Origin: Treponema sp.
GTDB lineage: Bacteria > Spirochaetota > Spirochaetia > Treponematales > Treponemataceae
DNA: 15,225 nt
Assembly: GCA_016296205.1 (NCBI GenBank)
Contig: JAEDJS010000045.1
Location: 1 to 15,225 of the forward strand
Direction of reading: 5' to 3'
Position 1 is the first letter of the stretch. Every line of letters begins with the position of its first letter. Shown here in pieces: positions 1-6,842 of this stretch. The translations under genes were made by a program, and so were the position numbers. Under the pieces are notes generated by a model, which saw only the letters and a list, made by a program, of their open reading frames with translations, did not search any database and was not told the DNA's origin.

Positions 1-31
1 GAGTCAAGGGCTTGAGAGAGTTTTAGCCTAA
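1..31 (+). CDS. possible 3' end of an upstream gene (partial)
   Basis: One + frame reads ...QGLERVLA and stops at 29-31, just before the terminator at 38. A second frame reads ...KGLREF and stops at 24. Either could be the tail of a protein that begins outside the window, or the end of a non-coding RNA. A gene end is inferred mainly because a strong terminator follows at once. Product and frame cannot be decided from so few codons. Confidence 0.25.
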   Translation, partial: SQGLERVLA

Positions 32-37
32 TTATTA

Positions 38-84
38 AGCGGTGGATTAGTGAAGAGCACTTCATAACTTCCATCGCTTTTTTT
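38..84 (+). terminator. strong rho-independent terminator
   Basis: An 8-bp outer stem, AGCGGTGG (38-45) with CCATCGCT (71-78, one G-T pair), encloses a nested hairpin TGAAG-AGCA-CTTCA (51-64). Seven T residues follow (78-84). It should end transcription of whatever lies left of the window and insulate the acetyltransferase at 107. Confidence 0.8.
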
Positions 85-106
85 ATATTTTTAAGGTAAC
101 CAATTT

Positions 107-700
107 ATGACTGTACTAGACGCAATGAAAAATAAACAGCCTTTTGTGGCAACCTACGATAAAATTCCGGGATATATACAAGACAAAACCCGTTCACTAA
201 TTTTTGAATTTAATCATCTGCCACCAGAAAAGTATGAACGCTCTCAAGAAATATTAAAACTACTTTTTGGTACATGGAATAAAGACGTTCATATCAATCA
301 ACCATTTTACTGCAATTACGGATGCAACATTCATGCAGAAGGTTTTCTTCTTGTAAATTTTAACTGCACATTTCTTGACAACGCAGCCATCACTTTTGGG
401 AAAAACTGTCTTATTGCCCCTGGAGTTGTAATTTCCACTATTTCCCACGGGATTCATCCTGACCAGAGACTTATGTTTGACAATGCAAAACCTGTTACTT
501 TAAAAGACAATGTTTGGGTTGGAGCAAATTCCACAATTTTGGGCGGTGTTACAATTGGCGAAAATTCAATAATCGGAGCAGGCAGTGTTGTAACAAAAAA
601 TATTCCGGATAACGTAATCGCTGTTGGGAATCCTTGCAAAGTATTAAGGTCTATCACCCAGGAAGACAAAATTGAACCAGACAAATTTGATTCAATATAA
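107..700 (+). CDS. sugar O-acetyltransferase, hexapeptide-repeat (maltose acetyltransferase-like)
   Basis: This is an acetyl-CoA-dependent O-acetyltransferase of the left-handed beta-helix class that includes maltose and galactoside acetyltransferases (Maa/LacA). The 197 aa are close to the family's usual 185-205. Residues 5-60 form the N-terminal helical segment typical of Maa-type enzymes (PFVATYDKIPGYIQDKT...). Hexapeptide repeats run from about 68 to 178, including the coil pattern GVTIGENSIIGAGSVV (147-162). His114 in TISHGIHP is the expected catalytic base, and the family ending AVGNPCKVLR is present at 172-181. The ATG at 107 follows AAGG at 92-95, a slightly long spacing. The true acceptor is unknown because family members accept many sugars. 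The EamA permease follows 45 nt later on the same strand, so the two may share a transcript. Confidence 0.9.
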   Translation: MTVLDAMKNKQPFVATYDKIPGYIQDKTRSLIFEFNHLPPEKYERSQEILKLLFGTWNKDVHINQPFYCNYGCNIHAEGFLLVNFNCTFLDNAAITFGKNCLIAPGVVISTISHGIHPDQRLMFDNAKPVTLKDNVWVGANSTILGGVTIGENSIIGAGSVVTKNIPDNVIAVGNPCKVLRSITQEDKIEPDKFDSI

Positions 701-710
701 ATAAAAAGGA

Positions 711-750
711 GTTGATTAAAAATTTATGGGAGTGATTAAAAATTTATGGG
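711..750 (+). repeat. 20-bp tandem duplication over a translation start
   Basis: 711-730 and 731-750 match at 18 of 20 positions, with 18 identical bases in a row ending TTTATGGG. Both copies hold an ATG (726 and 746) and a GGAG at nearly the same distance upstream (708-711 and 729-732). The first ATG opens only a 10-codon peptide ending at 758, out of frame with the transporter that starts at 746. Confidence 0.85.
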
Positions 751-1651
751 CGTTTTAATTTTACTATTGACTGCAATCATTTGGGGAGCTTCATTTGTTT
801 CCCAAAGTGTTGGTGCCGAAAGCGTTGAACCTTTTACGTTTATGGCAATTCGTACTTTAATGGGAGCCACAGTTCTTGTTCCTTTTATATTAATCCGGGA
901 CAAGGTTGAATCAAAAAAAATGACTCAGAAGCAAATTGCCCAGAGAAAAATAAGTAATAAAAAATCAATCTTCTACGGAATGATTCTAGGAGTATTTCTT
1001 GCCATAGCAACAAACCTTCAGCAGTACGCATTCTATTATTCCACTGCCGGCAAAATAGCCTTTGTTACTGCCATGTATATGTTTTTTGTACCAATTGCTG
1101 GATTATTTCTAAAAAAGAAAATTCCACTGCTAACATGGATTTGCGTTATTGCGGGATTTATTGGACTTTATTTTTTATGCTTCAAAGGCGGCGAAGATTT
1201 TTCCATCAACAAAGGAGACATACTTGCTTTAATCTGCGCAATTTTTTTTACAGGACAAATTCTTTGCATCGAAAAATTTTCCCAAAGCTGCGACGGAATT
1301 AAGCTAAGCTGTGCCCAATTTTTTACAGCGGGAATTATCTCTCTTATTCTAATGTTGATGTTTGATCACCCAAAATGGTCGGGAATTATTCAGGCAGGAC
1401 CTGCACTTTTATATTCCGGAATTTTAAGTTGTGGAGTAGCATACACTCTGCAGGTTGTAGGACAAAAACGATGTGAGGCAACAATTGCAAGTCTTGTAAT
1501 GTGCATGGAATCTGTTTTTGCCGCACTCTTTGCCGCAATATTAATTCATGAAAGATTAACAGGACGGGAAATACTTGGCTGCGTAATTATGTTTACTGCA
1601 ATTGTTGTTTCTCAATTAGTTGATTTAAAAAAGAAACCAGTTGAAGAATAA
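746..1651 (+). CDS. DMT superfamily permease (EamA family)
   Basis: This is an inner-membrane drug/metabolite transporter of the RhaT/EamA type. The 301 aa consist of about ten hydrophobic segments arranged as two EamA repeats, roughly 1-145 and 155-295. The N-terminal signature AIIWGASFVSQ (10-20) is typical, as is the second-half motif SLVMCMESVFAALFAAILIHERLTGREILGC, written here in part: MESVFAALFA near 253 and HERLTG near 267. A lysine-rich cytoplasmic loop sits at about 51-75. The start at 746 is forced because an in-frame TAA lies at 737-739. The substrate cannot be read from sequence; relatives export amino acids or metabolites. It is probably co-transcribed with the acetyltransferase at 107. 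The 3' end faces the ABC permease across a shared hairpin. Confidence 0.88.
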   Translation: MGVLILLLTAIIWGASFVSQSVGAESVEPFTFMAIRTLMGATVLVPFILIRDKVESKKMTQKQIAQRKISNKKSIFYGMILGVFLAIATNLQQYAFYYSTAGKIAFVTAMYMFFVPIAGLFLKKKIPLLTWICVIAGFIGLYFLCFKGGEDFSINKGDILALICAIFFTGQILCIEKFSQSCDGIKLSCAQFFTAGIISLILMLMFDHPKWSGIIQAGPALLYSGILSCGVAYTLQVVGQKRCEATIASLVMCMESVFAALFAAILIHERLTGREILGCVIMFTAIVVSQLVDLKKKPVEE

Positions 1652-1657
1652 AAATAC

Positions 1658-1698
1658 ATAAATTGAATAGAAGTCACGAAGATTTCTATTCAATTTAT
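1658..1698. terminator. bidirectional hairpin between convergent genes
   Basis: A perfect 15-bp inverted repeat (1658-1672 with 1684-1698) surrounds an 11-nt loop, in the 59-bp gap between the convergent EamA and ABC permease genes. The stem is AT-rich and T-rich tracts flank it on both strands, so it can serve either transcript. Confidence 0.7.
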
Positions 1699-1710
1699 AA
1701 ATTTTAATTT

Positions 1711-2367
1711 CTACAAATCGATTTTTTCAAAACGCTTAACCGATATACACAAACTTACTGATGTTACCAAAATATAAATAATTGATCCAATTCCCAAAAC
1801 GTACAACTGTCTTAAATCAAATCCAGTCTGGCCCAAAAACTCAAGCCCTGGAAAATGAGAAATAGACTCACCAATTGCAACTACAATAAAAGCCATCAAA
1901 CTGAACACAAAAAATGGGATTCCATATTTGTATCCGGTTTTAAAAAATCCACCCACAAAGAAAATATTGAACATAGCAAAAACTATAAGAGTCCAGCCAA
2001 GGAAAGCAGCGTTAGCATTCATCAATGGGTTTTCTGTGTAAACCGTTGCATCTTTAAGCAGCATCATTCTAATTATTGCAAACAATGTTATCAGCAAAAA
2101 AGAAATCAACTCTACAATTACAGTGAATTTATATTTTGATTTTACAATATCCTTTTTTGAAACCGGAAGCATCACGGAATAAAAAATATCATTGGCTTCG
2201 TTATAAAATCTGAATGTCTGAAAAATTCCCATGCATACGAAAAAAGCTCCCATTTCAATTGGATAACCTGGAATAAAAGTCATCAACGTAAATGCAATAA
2301 AAATATAAGTAATTGGAACTGAAGCAAGAACGAATTCTTTTTTTAAGAGTGCACTTTTTGTTGTCAT
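1711..2367 (-). CDS. ABC-2 type transporter permease
   Basis: This is the membrane subunit of an ABC-2 family exporter. The 218 aa contain about six transmembrane segments, near residues 16-34, 37-53, 83-103, 119-141, 147-166 and 188-209. The stretch NDIFYSVMLPVSKKDIVKSKY (about 58-78), quoted here only as a region with the key piece LPVSKKDIVKSKY, matches the 'LPvsRk.iV.aKY' cytoplasmic motif of the ABC2_membrane_5-type subfamily found with small ATPases. The ATG overlaps the ATPase stop (ATGA, 2364-2367), which implies translational coupling. GAGGAG lies about 8 nt upstream of the start. The substrate is unknown; lipids, peptides or antibiotics are common for this class. Confidence 0.82.
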   Translation of the reverse strand: MTTKSALLKKEFVLASVPITYIFIAFTLMTFIPGYPIEMGAFFVCMGIFQTFRFYNEANDIFYSVMLPVSKKDIVKSKYKFTVIVELISFLLITLFAIIRMMLLKDATVYTENPLMNANAAFLGWTLIVFAMFNIFFVGGFFKTGYKYGIPFFVFSLMAFIVVAIGESISHFPGLEFLGQTGFDLRQLYVLGIGSIIYILVTSVSLCISVKRFEKIDL

Positions 2368-3083
2368 AAAACAATCTCCTCTTTCTCGAGTTTAACCATA
2401 ATTTCTTCCAGAGAACCACCACCCTGATTTTGGATGAATTGATCTTTGGAAGCACTGTCCACAATTTTGCCCTGTTTGATATAAGTAATTGAATCAGCAC
2501 ACTTTTCCAAATCACTTGTAATGTGTGTAGAAAACAAAATTGAAGTTCCCTTTTCCCTAAGCTTTTCAAAAATCGTTAAAAGTTCATCTCGGGAAACTGG
2601 ATCTAATCCGGAGGTTGGTTCATCAAGAATTAATAATTTTGCTCCATGACTAAGTGCCAGCACCAGGTTGAATTTTACCTTCATTCCTTCCGATAATTCC
2701 TTTGGCTTTTTATTTTCATCCAATTTAAAAGCTGTCATAAATTTTGTATATAATTCGTCGCTCCATGACGGATAAAAATTCTTTGTAACTTTTGCAATTT
2801 TCTTTAAACTTTTTAGGGGATAATAATTGATTCCACCAGGGGCATAACCAATCATCTGTTTAATCTGATCATCATTGTCTTTTAACTCATTACCAAAAAA
2901 ATTAATATTCCCAGAATCTGAGTGAACCAAATTCAAAATTGATTTAATCGTTGTTGTTTTGCCTGCACCGTTTCTTCCAATAAACCCCATGATGCTTGCT
3001 TCTTGAATTTCAAAGCTTACATCACTTAACTGGAATGCGGGATATTTTTTGCAAAGATTTTTAATCTCAAGAACCTTGCTCAT
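2364..3083 (-). CDS. ABC transporter ATP-binding protein
   Basis: This 239-aa nucleotide-binding subunit powers the permease encoded next to it. Walker A is GRNGAGKTT (36-44), the signature motif is LSEGM (130-134) in place of LSGGQ, Walker B with the catalytic Glu is LLILDEP (150-156), the D-loop is SGLD (158-161), and the switch His is H187 in STHIT. The Q-loop position, normally IGYxPQ or IGYxPE, reads IGYAPGG (78-84), so the usual Gln/Glu appears to be Gly. LSEGM is typical of the YtrB/EcsA-like class. The start is supported by AGGAGG 8 nt upstream, which overlaps the AbrB stop codon. It sits between the regulator and the permease in a three-gene operon. Confidence 0.92.
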   Translation of the reverse strand: MSKVLEIKNLCKKYPAFQLSDVSFEIQEASIMGFIGRNGAGKTTTIKSILNLVHSDSGNINFFGNELKDNDDQIKQMIGYAPGGINYYPLKSLKKIAKVTKNFYPSWSDELYTKFMTAFKLDENKKPKELSEGMKVKFNLVLALSHGAKLLILDEPTSGLDPVSRDELLTIFEKLREKGTSILFSTHITSDLEKCADSITYIKQGKIVDSASKDQFIQNQGGGSLEEIMVKLEKEEIVL

Positions 3084-3094
3084 TATTAATCCTC

Positions 3095-3322
3095 CTAATT
3101 ATTTGTTTGTGAAGGAAATATTTTCTTCATTATTTCCGTGAACATATTTTGCGGTGGAATTGCCATACCTTTTTTTTCATCACCAAGAATCAGAACTGTA
3201 TCACCAGGATTAATGTTAAAGATTTCACGGGCCTGCTTTGGAATAACAATTTGCCCCTTTTCTCCAACTGTTGCAGTCCAGGCATATTTACCTTTCTTTC
3301 CTACATCTTTCTTTTTTGCCAT
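3095..3322 (-). CDS. AbrB/SpoVT-type transcriptional regulator
   Basis: This 75-aa DNA-binding protein has one swapped-hairpin AbrB domain at about 16-55 (TATVGEKGQIVIPKQAREIF followed by INPGDTVLILGD). The N-terminus (MAKKKDVGKKGKYAW) is very basic. GAGGG 8 nt before the ATG supports the start. The gene leads an operon with the ABC ATPase 11 nt downstream and the permease after it. The same trio of a small AbrB protein, ATPase and ABC-2 permease is common in Firmicutes, so the regulator probably controls its own operon. Transfer from a Firmicute is possible but cannot be shown here. Confidence 0.9.
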   Translation of the reverse strand: MAKKKDVGKKGKYAWTATVGEKGQIVIPKQAREIFNINPGDTVLILGDEKKGMAIPPQNMFTEIMKKIFPSQTNN

Positions 3323-3424
3323 AAATTTCCCTCTGTTATAAAAAGGATATAATTCATATTAGTTATACAAATCATACTTTTTATTTTTATTTTTGTCTAC
3401 TGCTTTTCAATTTTCAGCAATTCA

Positions 3425-3506
3425 CAGGGAATGAGTAAACCTGGTTACGCTGACTACACTTGAATTAAGAAGCGCAAACATTGGATTTAGACTTGTGGGA
3501 AAATAA
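3425..3506 (+). pseudogene. frameshifted C-terminal remnant, SUMF1/formylglycine-enzyme-like
   Basis: Codons 3462-3503 read ELRSANIGFRLVGK and end at TAA 3504-3506. 'RSxxIGFRLV' is the characteristic C-terminal strand of the SUMF1/FGE-sulfatase family, which is often abundant in treponeme genomes. Upstream, a frame shifted by one base reads QGMSKPGYADYT (3425-3460) and then meets TGA. One extra T near 3461 would explain the break. No start, signal or N-terminal domain survives. This is inferred to be the relic of a deleted gene; chance similarity is possible because the match is short. Confidence 0.45.
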
Positions 3507-3550
3507 TTTTATTCTTGCAAAGTTTTTCCTTTACTAATAAAATTAAAAAA

Positions 3551-4468
3551 ATGAAACTCTTCAAATCAATTTTCATTGCATCAGTTATTATTTTTATTTT
3601 CTCTGGATGCGCTCAAAAAAAATCTCCTCTTGTAATTGAAGCCATGAACACAGTCTGCACAATCAACGCATTTAACGATGGAGATAAAAAACTTTACTCT
3701 GAAATTTCAAATGAGTTAAAGCGCCTGGAAAATTTATTTTCCCGCCACATTCAAACTTCTGCTACAAGTTTAATAAATCAAAATGCAGGCAAAAATCCAG
3801 TTGAAGTGCCAGATGAATTTATTTATGTTCTGCAAACTGCTTTAGAATTTTCAAAACTAACAGAAGGACAATTTGATCCAACAATCGGGCCAGTTGTAGA
3901 CCTATGGGGAATTGGCACCAGCCATCAGCAGATACCAGAGGATTTGGAAATTCTTCACAAAAAACTTCTTGTTGATTACAGACGTGTTTCTGTTATAGAC
4001 AATAAAGTTTTTTTATCACTTCCCCACATGAGCCTTGATTTTGGTGCAATTGCAAAAGGATACGCTTCTGACTGCCTGGTAAAAATTCTACAAGACAACA
4101 ATGTAAAAAAATGCGTAATTGATTTAGGGGGCAACATTACTGTTTTTGGAACAAAAGAAAATAATTTGCCCTGGAAAATTGGAATTAAAAATTATGACAA
4201 ATATCTTGAAGTTGACGGCGGAACAAATATTGTTACAAGCGGCAATTACGAAAGATATTTTGAACAGGACGGAAAAATTTTCTGTCACATAATCAATCCT
4301 AAAACTGGCAGACCAGTAGATTCAAATTTAAAAGGCGCCACTGTTTGCAGCAAAAGCGGCCTTAGAGCAGATATTTTAAGTACATGTGCTTTTATCCTTG
4401 GAGAAGACAATTTTTATAATCTCCTGGGAAACTATCTTCTCCAGGACGAAAAGGTTTTATTCTATTAA
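3551..4468 (+). CDS. apbE: FAD:protein FMN transferase, lipoprotein (ApbE family)
   Basis: ApbE cleaves FAD and attaches FMN to a Thr/Ser of periplasmic or extracytoplasmic flavoproteins such as RnfG/NqrC or FMN-bind domain proteins. The 305 aa begin with a lipoprotein signal, MKLFKSIFIASVIIFIFSGC, with lipidated Cys20. Family landmarks in order are FDPTIGPVVDLWG (108-120), DFGAIAKGYASD (163-174), DLGGN (191-195), TSGNYERYF (229-237), HIINPKTGRP (246-255) and the metal-binding ADILST (273-278). An in-frame TTG at 3515 would add 12 residues ahead of the signal peptide, so the ATG at 3551 is preferred although no clear Shine-Dalgarno precedes it. No obvious flavinylation substrate or Rnf gene lies nearby. 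The C-terminus is a little shorter than the usual 330-350 residues. Confidence 0.93.
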   Translation: MKLFKSIFIASVIIFIFSGCAQKKSPLVIEAMNTVCTINAFNDGDKKLYSEISNELKRLENLFSRHIQTSATSLINQNAGKNPVEVPDEFIYVLQTALEFSKLTEGQFDPTIGPVVDLWGIGTSHQQIPEDLEILHKKLLVDYRRVSVIDNKVFLSLPHMSLDFGAIAKGYASDCLVKILQDNNVKKCVIDLGGNITVFGTKENNLPWKIGIKNYDKYLEVDGGTNIVTSGNYERYFEQDGKIFCHIINPKTGRPVDSNLKGATVCSKSGLRADILSTCAFILGEDNFYNLLGNYLLQDEKVLFY

Positions 4469-4581
4469 AAAATACAATTAAAATATAAAGTTGGAGCCTT
4501 GTACTTTAATTCAAAATAAAGACTTCTTCCCCGGCCGCCATCTGTAAGTTCTGTTTCTAAAACTGTTGTAAGACCTTCCAA
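4465..4581 (-). pseudogene. 38-codon orphan tail, possible gene remnant
   Basis: On the minus strand an open frame begins after an in-frame TAA and reads LEGLTTVLETELTDGGRG..., ending ...LKYKAPTLYFNCIF before TAA. Residue choice and codon use look like real protein, but there is no start signal. It overlaps the apbE stop by 4 nt and lies in an otherwise empty 154-bp gap. The alternating hydrophobic tail ending in Phe recalls the last strand of an outer-membrane beta-barrel, but this is weak. It may be the end of a gene lost by deletion. I do not recognise the family. Confidence 0.3.
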
Positions 4582-4622
4582 ATTTTAATTGTTATTAATT
4601 AAGTTGAATTTCACAAGTTGAA

Positions 4623-5186
4623 TTAAATCAATTTTTTGCCATCACTAAAAGCCTGACCAACTTTCTGCCCGATTCCGTAATATCCGTGATTACTTGCATC
4701 GTATGTAATTGGTTTAAGTTTTTTAATATCGATATTTCCGTTTTCGTCAAGAATGCTTTCGTCTGCACGAACATTTACAATTTTTCCAACATAGTGCATT
4801 TCGTCTTTTCCGTTACCTTCAATTTTAAGAAGTTCACATTCAAGACAAAGTGGAAGCTGATCAATTACTGGAGCGTTTACAAATTCACTTTTAGAAGTTG
4901 TAAAACCAGCTTTCTGCATTTTGTCTATTGTGTCGTTTCCGCTTACGATGCCCACATAATCACATGGAACTACTGTTTCTTCTGTTGCGATACTAACTGT
5001 AAATGCTTTGTTAAGATCAATATTTTCTGTTGTCTTATGTTTAGAAAGACTGATTACAATCTGATCTGCTTCTACAATTCCACCCCAGGCGGCATTCATT
5101 GCATTTGCTTTTCCATTCTTATCATAGGTGGCAAGAATCAGAACCGGCATTGGAAACATAAATGGTTTTGGTCCAAAATTTTTCAT
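4623..5186 (-). CDS. flavin reductase family protein (flavoredoxin-like)
   Basis: This 187-aa protein has the FMN-binding split-barrel fold of the flavin reductase/flavoredoxin family. The N-terminus MKNFGPKPFMFPMPVLILAT followed by a Tyr-Asp-rich turn and NAMNAAWGG (28-36) is diagnostic, as is LSKHKTTENI (47-56). The partner glycine-rich end is YYGIGQKVGQAF, near 169-180. Family members bind FMN and pass electrons from NAD(P)H or ferredoxin/rubredoxin-type carriers; the physiological acceptor is usually unknown. TAAGGAG lies about 7 nt before the ATG. A strong terminator hairpin ends only about 21 nt upstream of the start, which suggests either an independent unit with an unseen promoter or control of read-through from gdhA. 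Confidence 0.88.
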   Translation of the reverse strand: MKNFGPKPFMFPMPVLILATYDKNGKANAMNAAWGGIVEADQIVISLSKHKTTENIDLNKAFTVSIATEETVVPCDYVGIVSGNDTIDKMQKAGFTTSKSEFVNAPVIDQLPLCLECELLKIEGNGKDEMHYVGKIVNVRADESILDENGNIDIKKLKPITYDASNHGYYGIGQKVGQAFSDGKKLI

Positions 5187-5207
5187 AATATTACTCCTTA
5201 AATAACT

Positions 5208-5239
5208 AAAAAAGGTCCCCCATCAGTTGATAGGAGACC
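5208..5239 (-). terminator. strong terminator between gdhA and the flavin reductase gene
   Basis: On the minus strand an 11-bp stem with two G-T pairs (5229-5239 with 5214-5224) and an AACT loop is followed by six T residues (5213-5208). The stem begins GGTCTCC and closes GGGGACC. It fits the end of the gdhA transcript. It also sits directly before the ribosome-binding site of the next gene, the place where an attenuator would be found. Confidence 0.85.
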
Positions 5240-5250
5240 CTCTGTGCCAT

Positions 5251-5377
5251 GCGTACCTGCGGTCCGCGTGCTTATAGGAAGCCATTATAGGCGTCGCTTA
5301 CGCGACTTGTGCATACGAGCTAAAGCTCGTTTGCATATAGGTAATTATTGTATTCGTCGCTTACGCGACTTGTGCAT
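5251..5377 (-). repeat. cluster of short palindromic repeats
   Basis: Two identical 23-nt copies (5292-5314 and 5355-5377) lie 63 nt apart. Each contains the hairpin GTCGC-GTAA-GCGAC when read on the minus strand, a GNRA-type tetraloop, and the word ATGCACAA just before the stem. Between them is a sister hairpin with another sequence, ACGAGC-TTTA-GCTCGT (5315-5330), preceded by ATGCAA. A fourth, diverged GC-rich element spans about 5251-5272. The word CCTATA recurs between units. The region is far richer in GC than its surroundings. It looks like a dispersed intergenic palindrome family. Confidence 0.7.
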
Positions 5378-5399
5378 CATTGCAACTTATTGCTCTCTA

Positions 5400-6755
5400 T
5401 TAACACAATCCCTGTGCCATCATAGCACGAGCTACTTTGAGGAAGCCGTAGATGTTTGCGCCAGAAACGTAATCCCCTTCTGTTGCATATTCTTTTGCTG
5501 TGTTCCATGCGTTGTCGTGAATCTGTGTCATAATGCTCTTAAGTTTTGCATCAACTTCTTCACTTGACCATGAAAGGCGTTCACTGTTCTGAGACATTTC
5601 AAGACCAGATACTGCAACACCACCAGCATTAGAAGCTTTACCAGGAGCAAAACGAACATTGTTCTTCTGGAGGTAAGCAATAGCTTCTGCACGTGTAGGC
5701 ATGTTTGCACCTTCTGCAACAAGTTTAACACCGTTTGCTACCAGTTTTTCTGCATCTTCAAGATAGATTTCGTCCTGAGTTGCACATGGGAATGCATAGT
5801 CTGCTTTTACTCCCCATGGTTTTTCGCCAGCAAAGAATTTTGCCTTTGGATATTTCTTTACGTATTCGCTGATACGTGCTTTTGTTGAAGCAAGTTCTGT
5901 GATGTATGATAATTTTTCTGCATCAATACCATCTTCGTCAAGAATGTATCCGCTTGAATCAGACATAGTAATTACTTTACCACCCAGCTGGTTGATTTTT
6001 TCTGTAGCATACTGAGCAACGTTACCCTTACCAGAAACGAGACATGTTTTTCCCTTGAAATCTGTTCCCATTTTTGCGAGCATACATTCTGCAAAGTAAA
6101 TAAGACCATAACCAGTAGCTTCTGGACGAATCAAAGATCCACCAAAATCAAGACCTTTACCTGTCAAAACACCTGTCCACTGGTTTGTGATTCTCTTATA
6201 CTGACCGAACATCCATGCAACTTCACGTCCACCAACACCTTTATCACCAGCTGGAACGTCTGTGTCTGCACCAATATGGCGATACAATTCTGTCATAAAG
6301 CTCTGGCAGAAGCGCATAACTTCACCATCAGATTTTCCGTGAGCATCAAAGTCAGCACCACCTTTACCACCACCCATTGGAAGAGTTGTAAGAGAGTTTT
6401 TGAGAACCTGTTCGAATCCCAAGAATTTAAGAACGTCCAAACCTACTTCTGGAGAGAAACGGAGACCTCCTTTGTAAGGTCCAATAGCACTGTTGAACTG
6501 AACACGGAAACCGCGGTTAACATGTGCAACACCTTTATCATCTGTCCAAGGTACACGGAACATAATGATTCTTTCTGGTTCTACAAGACGTTCCAGAACA
6601 GCTGTTGCTTCAAGCTGTGGCATCTTATCTACAACAGGTGAAATTGTTTCAAGAACAAGTCCTGCTGCCTGAAGAAAGTGATCCTGATCGGCATAGCGAG
6701 CGCTGATGTCGTCCCATACGCGTTTACAATAAGCGTTTGAAATTTTGTATTCCAT
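5400..6755 (-). CDS. gdhA: NADP-type glutamate dehydrogenase
   Basis: This cytoplasmic enzyme catalyses reductive amination of 2-oxoglutarate with ammonia to glutamate, using NAD(P)H. The 451 aa match the usual 445-450 of hexameric GDH. Substrate-site landmarks are IGPYKGGLRF (91-100, Lys95), PMGGGKGGADFD (126-137, catalytic Lys131) and VPAGDKGVGGREV (167-179, Asp171). The Rossmann domain has VSGKGNVAQYA (240-250), and SDSSG (265-269) resembles NADP-dependent enzymes. The ATG at 6755 is chosen because GGAG stands 6-9 nt upstream; a TTG at 6785 would add 10 residues absent from the family. The gene has its own probable promoter upstream and a strong terminator 160 nt downstream. Confidence 0.96.
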   Translation of the reverse strand: MEYKISNAYCKRVWDDISARYADQDHFLQAAGLVLETISPVVDKMPQLEATAVLERLVEPERIIMFRVPWTDDKGVAHVNRGFRVQFNSAIGPYKGGLRFSPEVGLDVLKFLGFEQVLKNSLTTLPMGGGKGGADFDAHGKSDGEVMRFCQSFMTELYRHIGADTDVPAGDKGVGGREVAWMFGQYKRITNQWTGVLTGKGLDFGGSLIRPEATGYGLIYFAECMLAKMGTDFKGKTCLVSGKGNVAQYATEKINQLGGKVITMSDSSGYILDEDGIDAEKLSYITELASTKARISEYVKKYPKAKFFAGEKPWGVKADYAFPCATQDEIYLEDAEKLVANGVKLVAEGANMPTRAEAIAYLQKNNVRFAPGKASNAGGVAVSGLEMSQNSERLSWSSEEVDAKLKSIMTQIHDNAWNTAKEYATEGDYVSGANIYGFLKVARAMMAQGLC

Positions 6756-6842
6756 TTTAATCTCCAAATGTAACTTAATTAACAACCTAAAATTAACATT
6801 TACTGAAAAATCTTAAGTAAAATTAAATATGTTACCGTCCAT

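Noticed and set aside
1..106. 3' end of a structured RNA such as tmRNA or RNase P
   Set aside because: The nested hairpin and T-run are explained by an ordinary terminator and no RNA family motif is recognisable.
1855..2139. Plus-strand open frame of 94 codons inside the ABC permease gene
   Set aside because: It is antisense to a well-supported transmembrane protein, has no start signal and its residue mix is not protein-like.
3515..3550. TTG start giving ApbE 12 extra residues
   Set aside because: It would place residues ahead of a complete lipoprotein signal peptide that begins at the ATG 3551.
4582..4622. Terminator between apbE and the flavin reductase gene
   Set aside because: The repeated AAGTTGAATT words are direct rather than inverted and form no stable stem with a T-run.
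4686..5201. Plus-strand frame of 171 codons opposite the flavin reductase gene
   Set aside because: It is rich in Cys, Phe and Lys as expected of an antisense shadow; the minus-strand gene has clear family motifs.
5292..5377. Possible CRISPR array
   Set aside because: Only two identical copies, the repeats are short hairpins with another hairpin in place of a spacer, and no cas genes are present.
6756..6785. Upstream TTG start for glutamate dehydrogenase
   Set aside because: The ATG at 6755 has a GGAG at good spacing and gives the usual family N-terminus.
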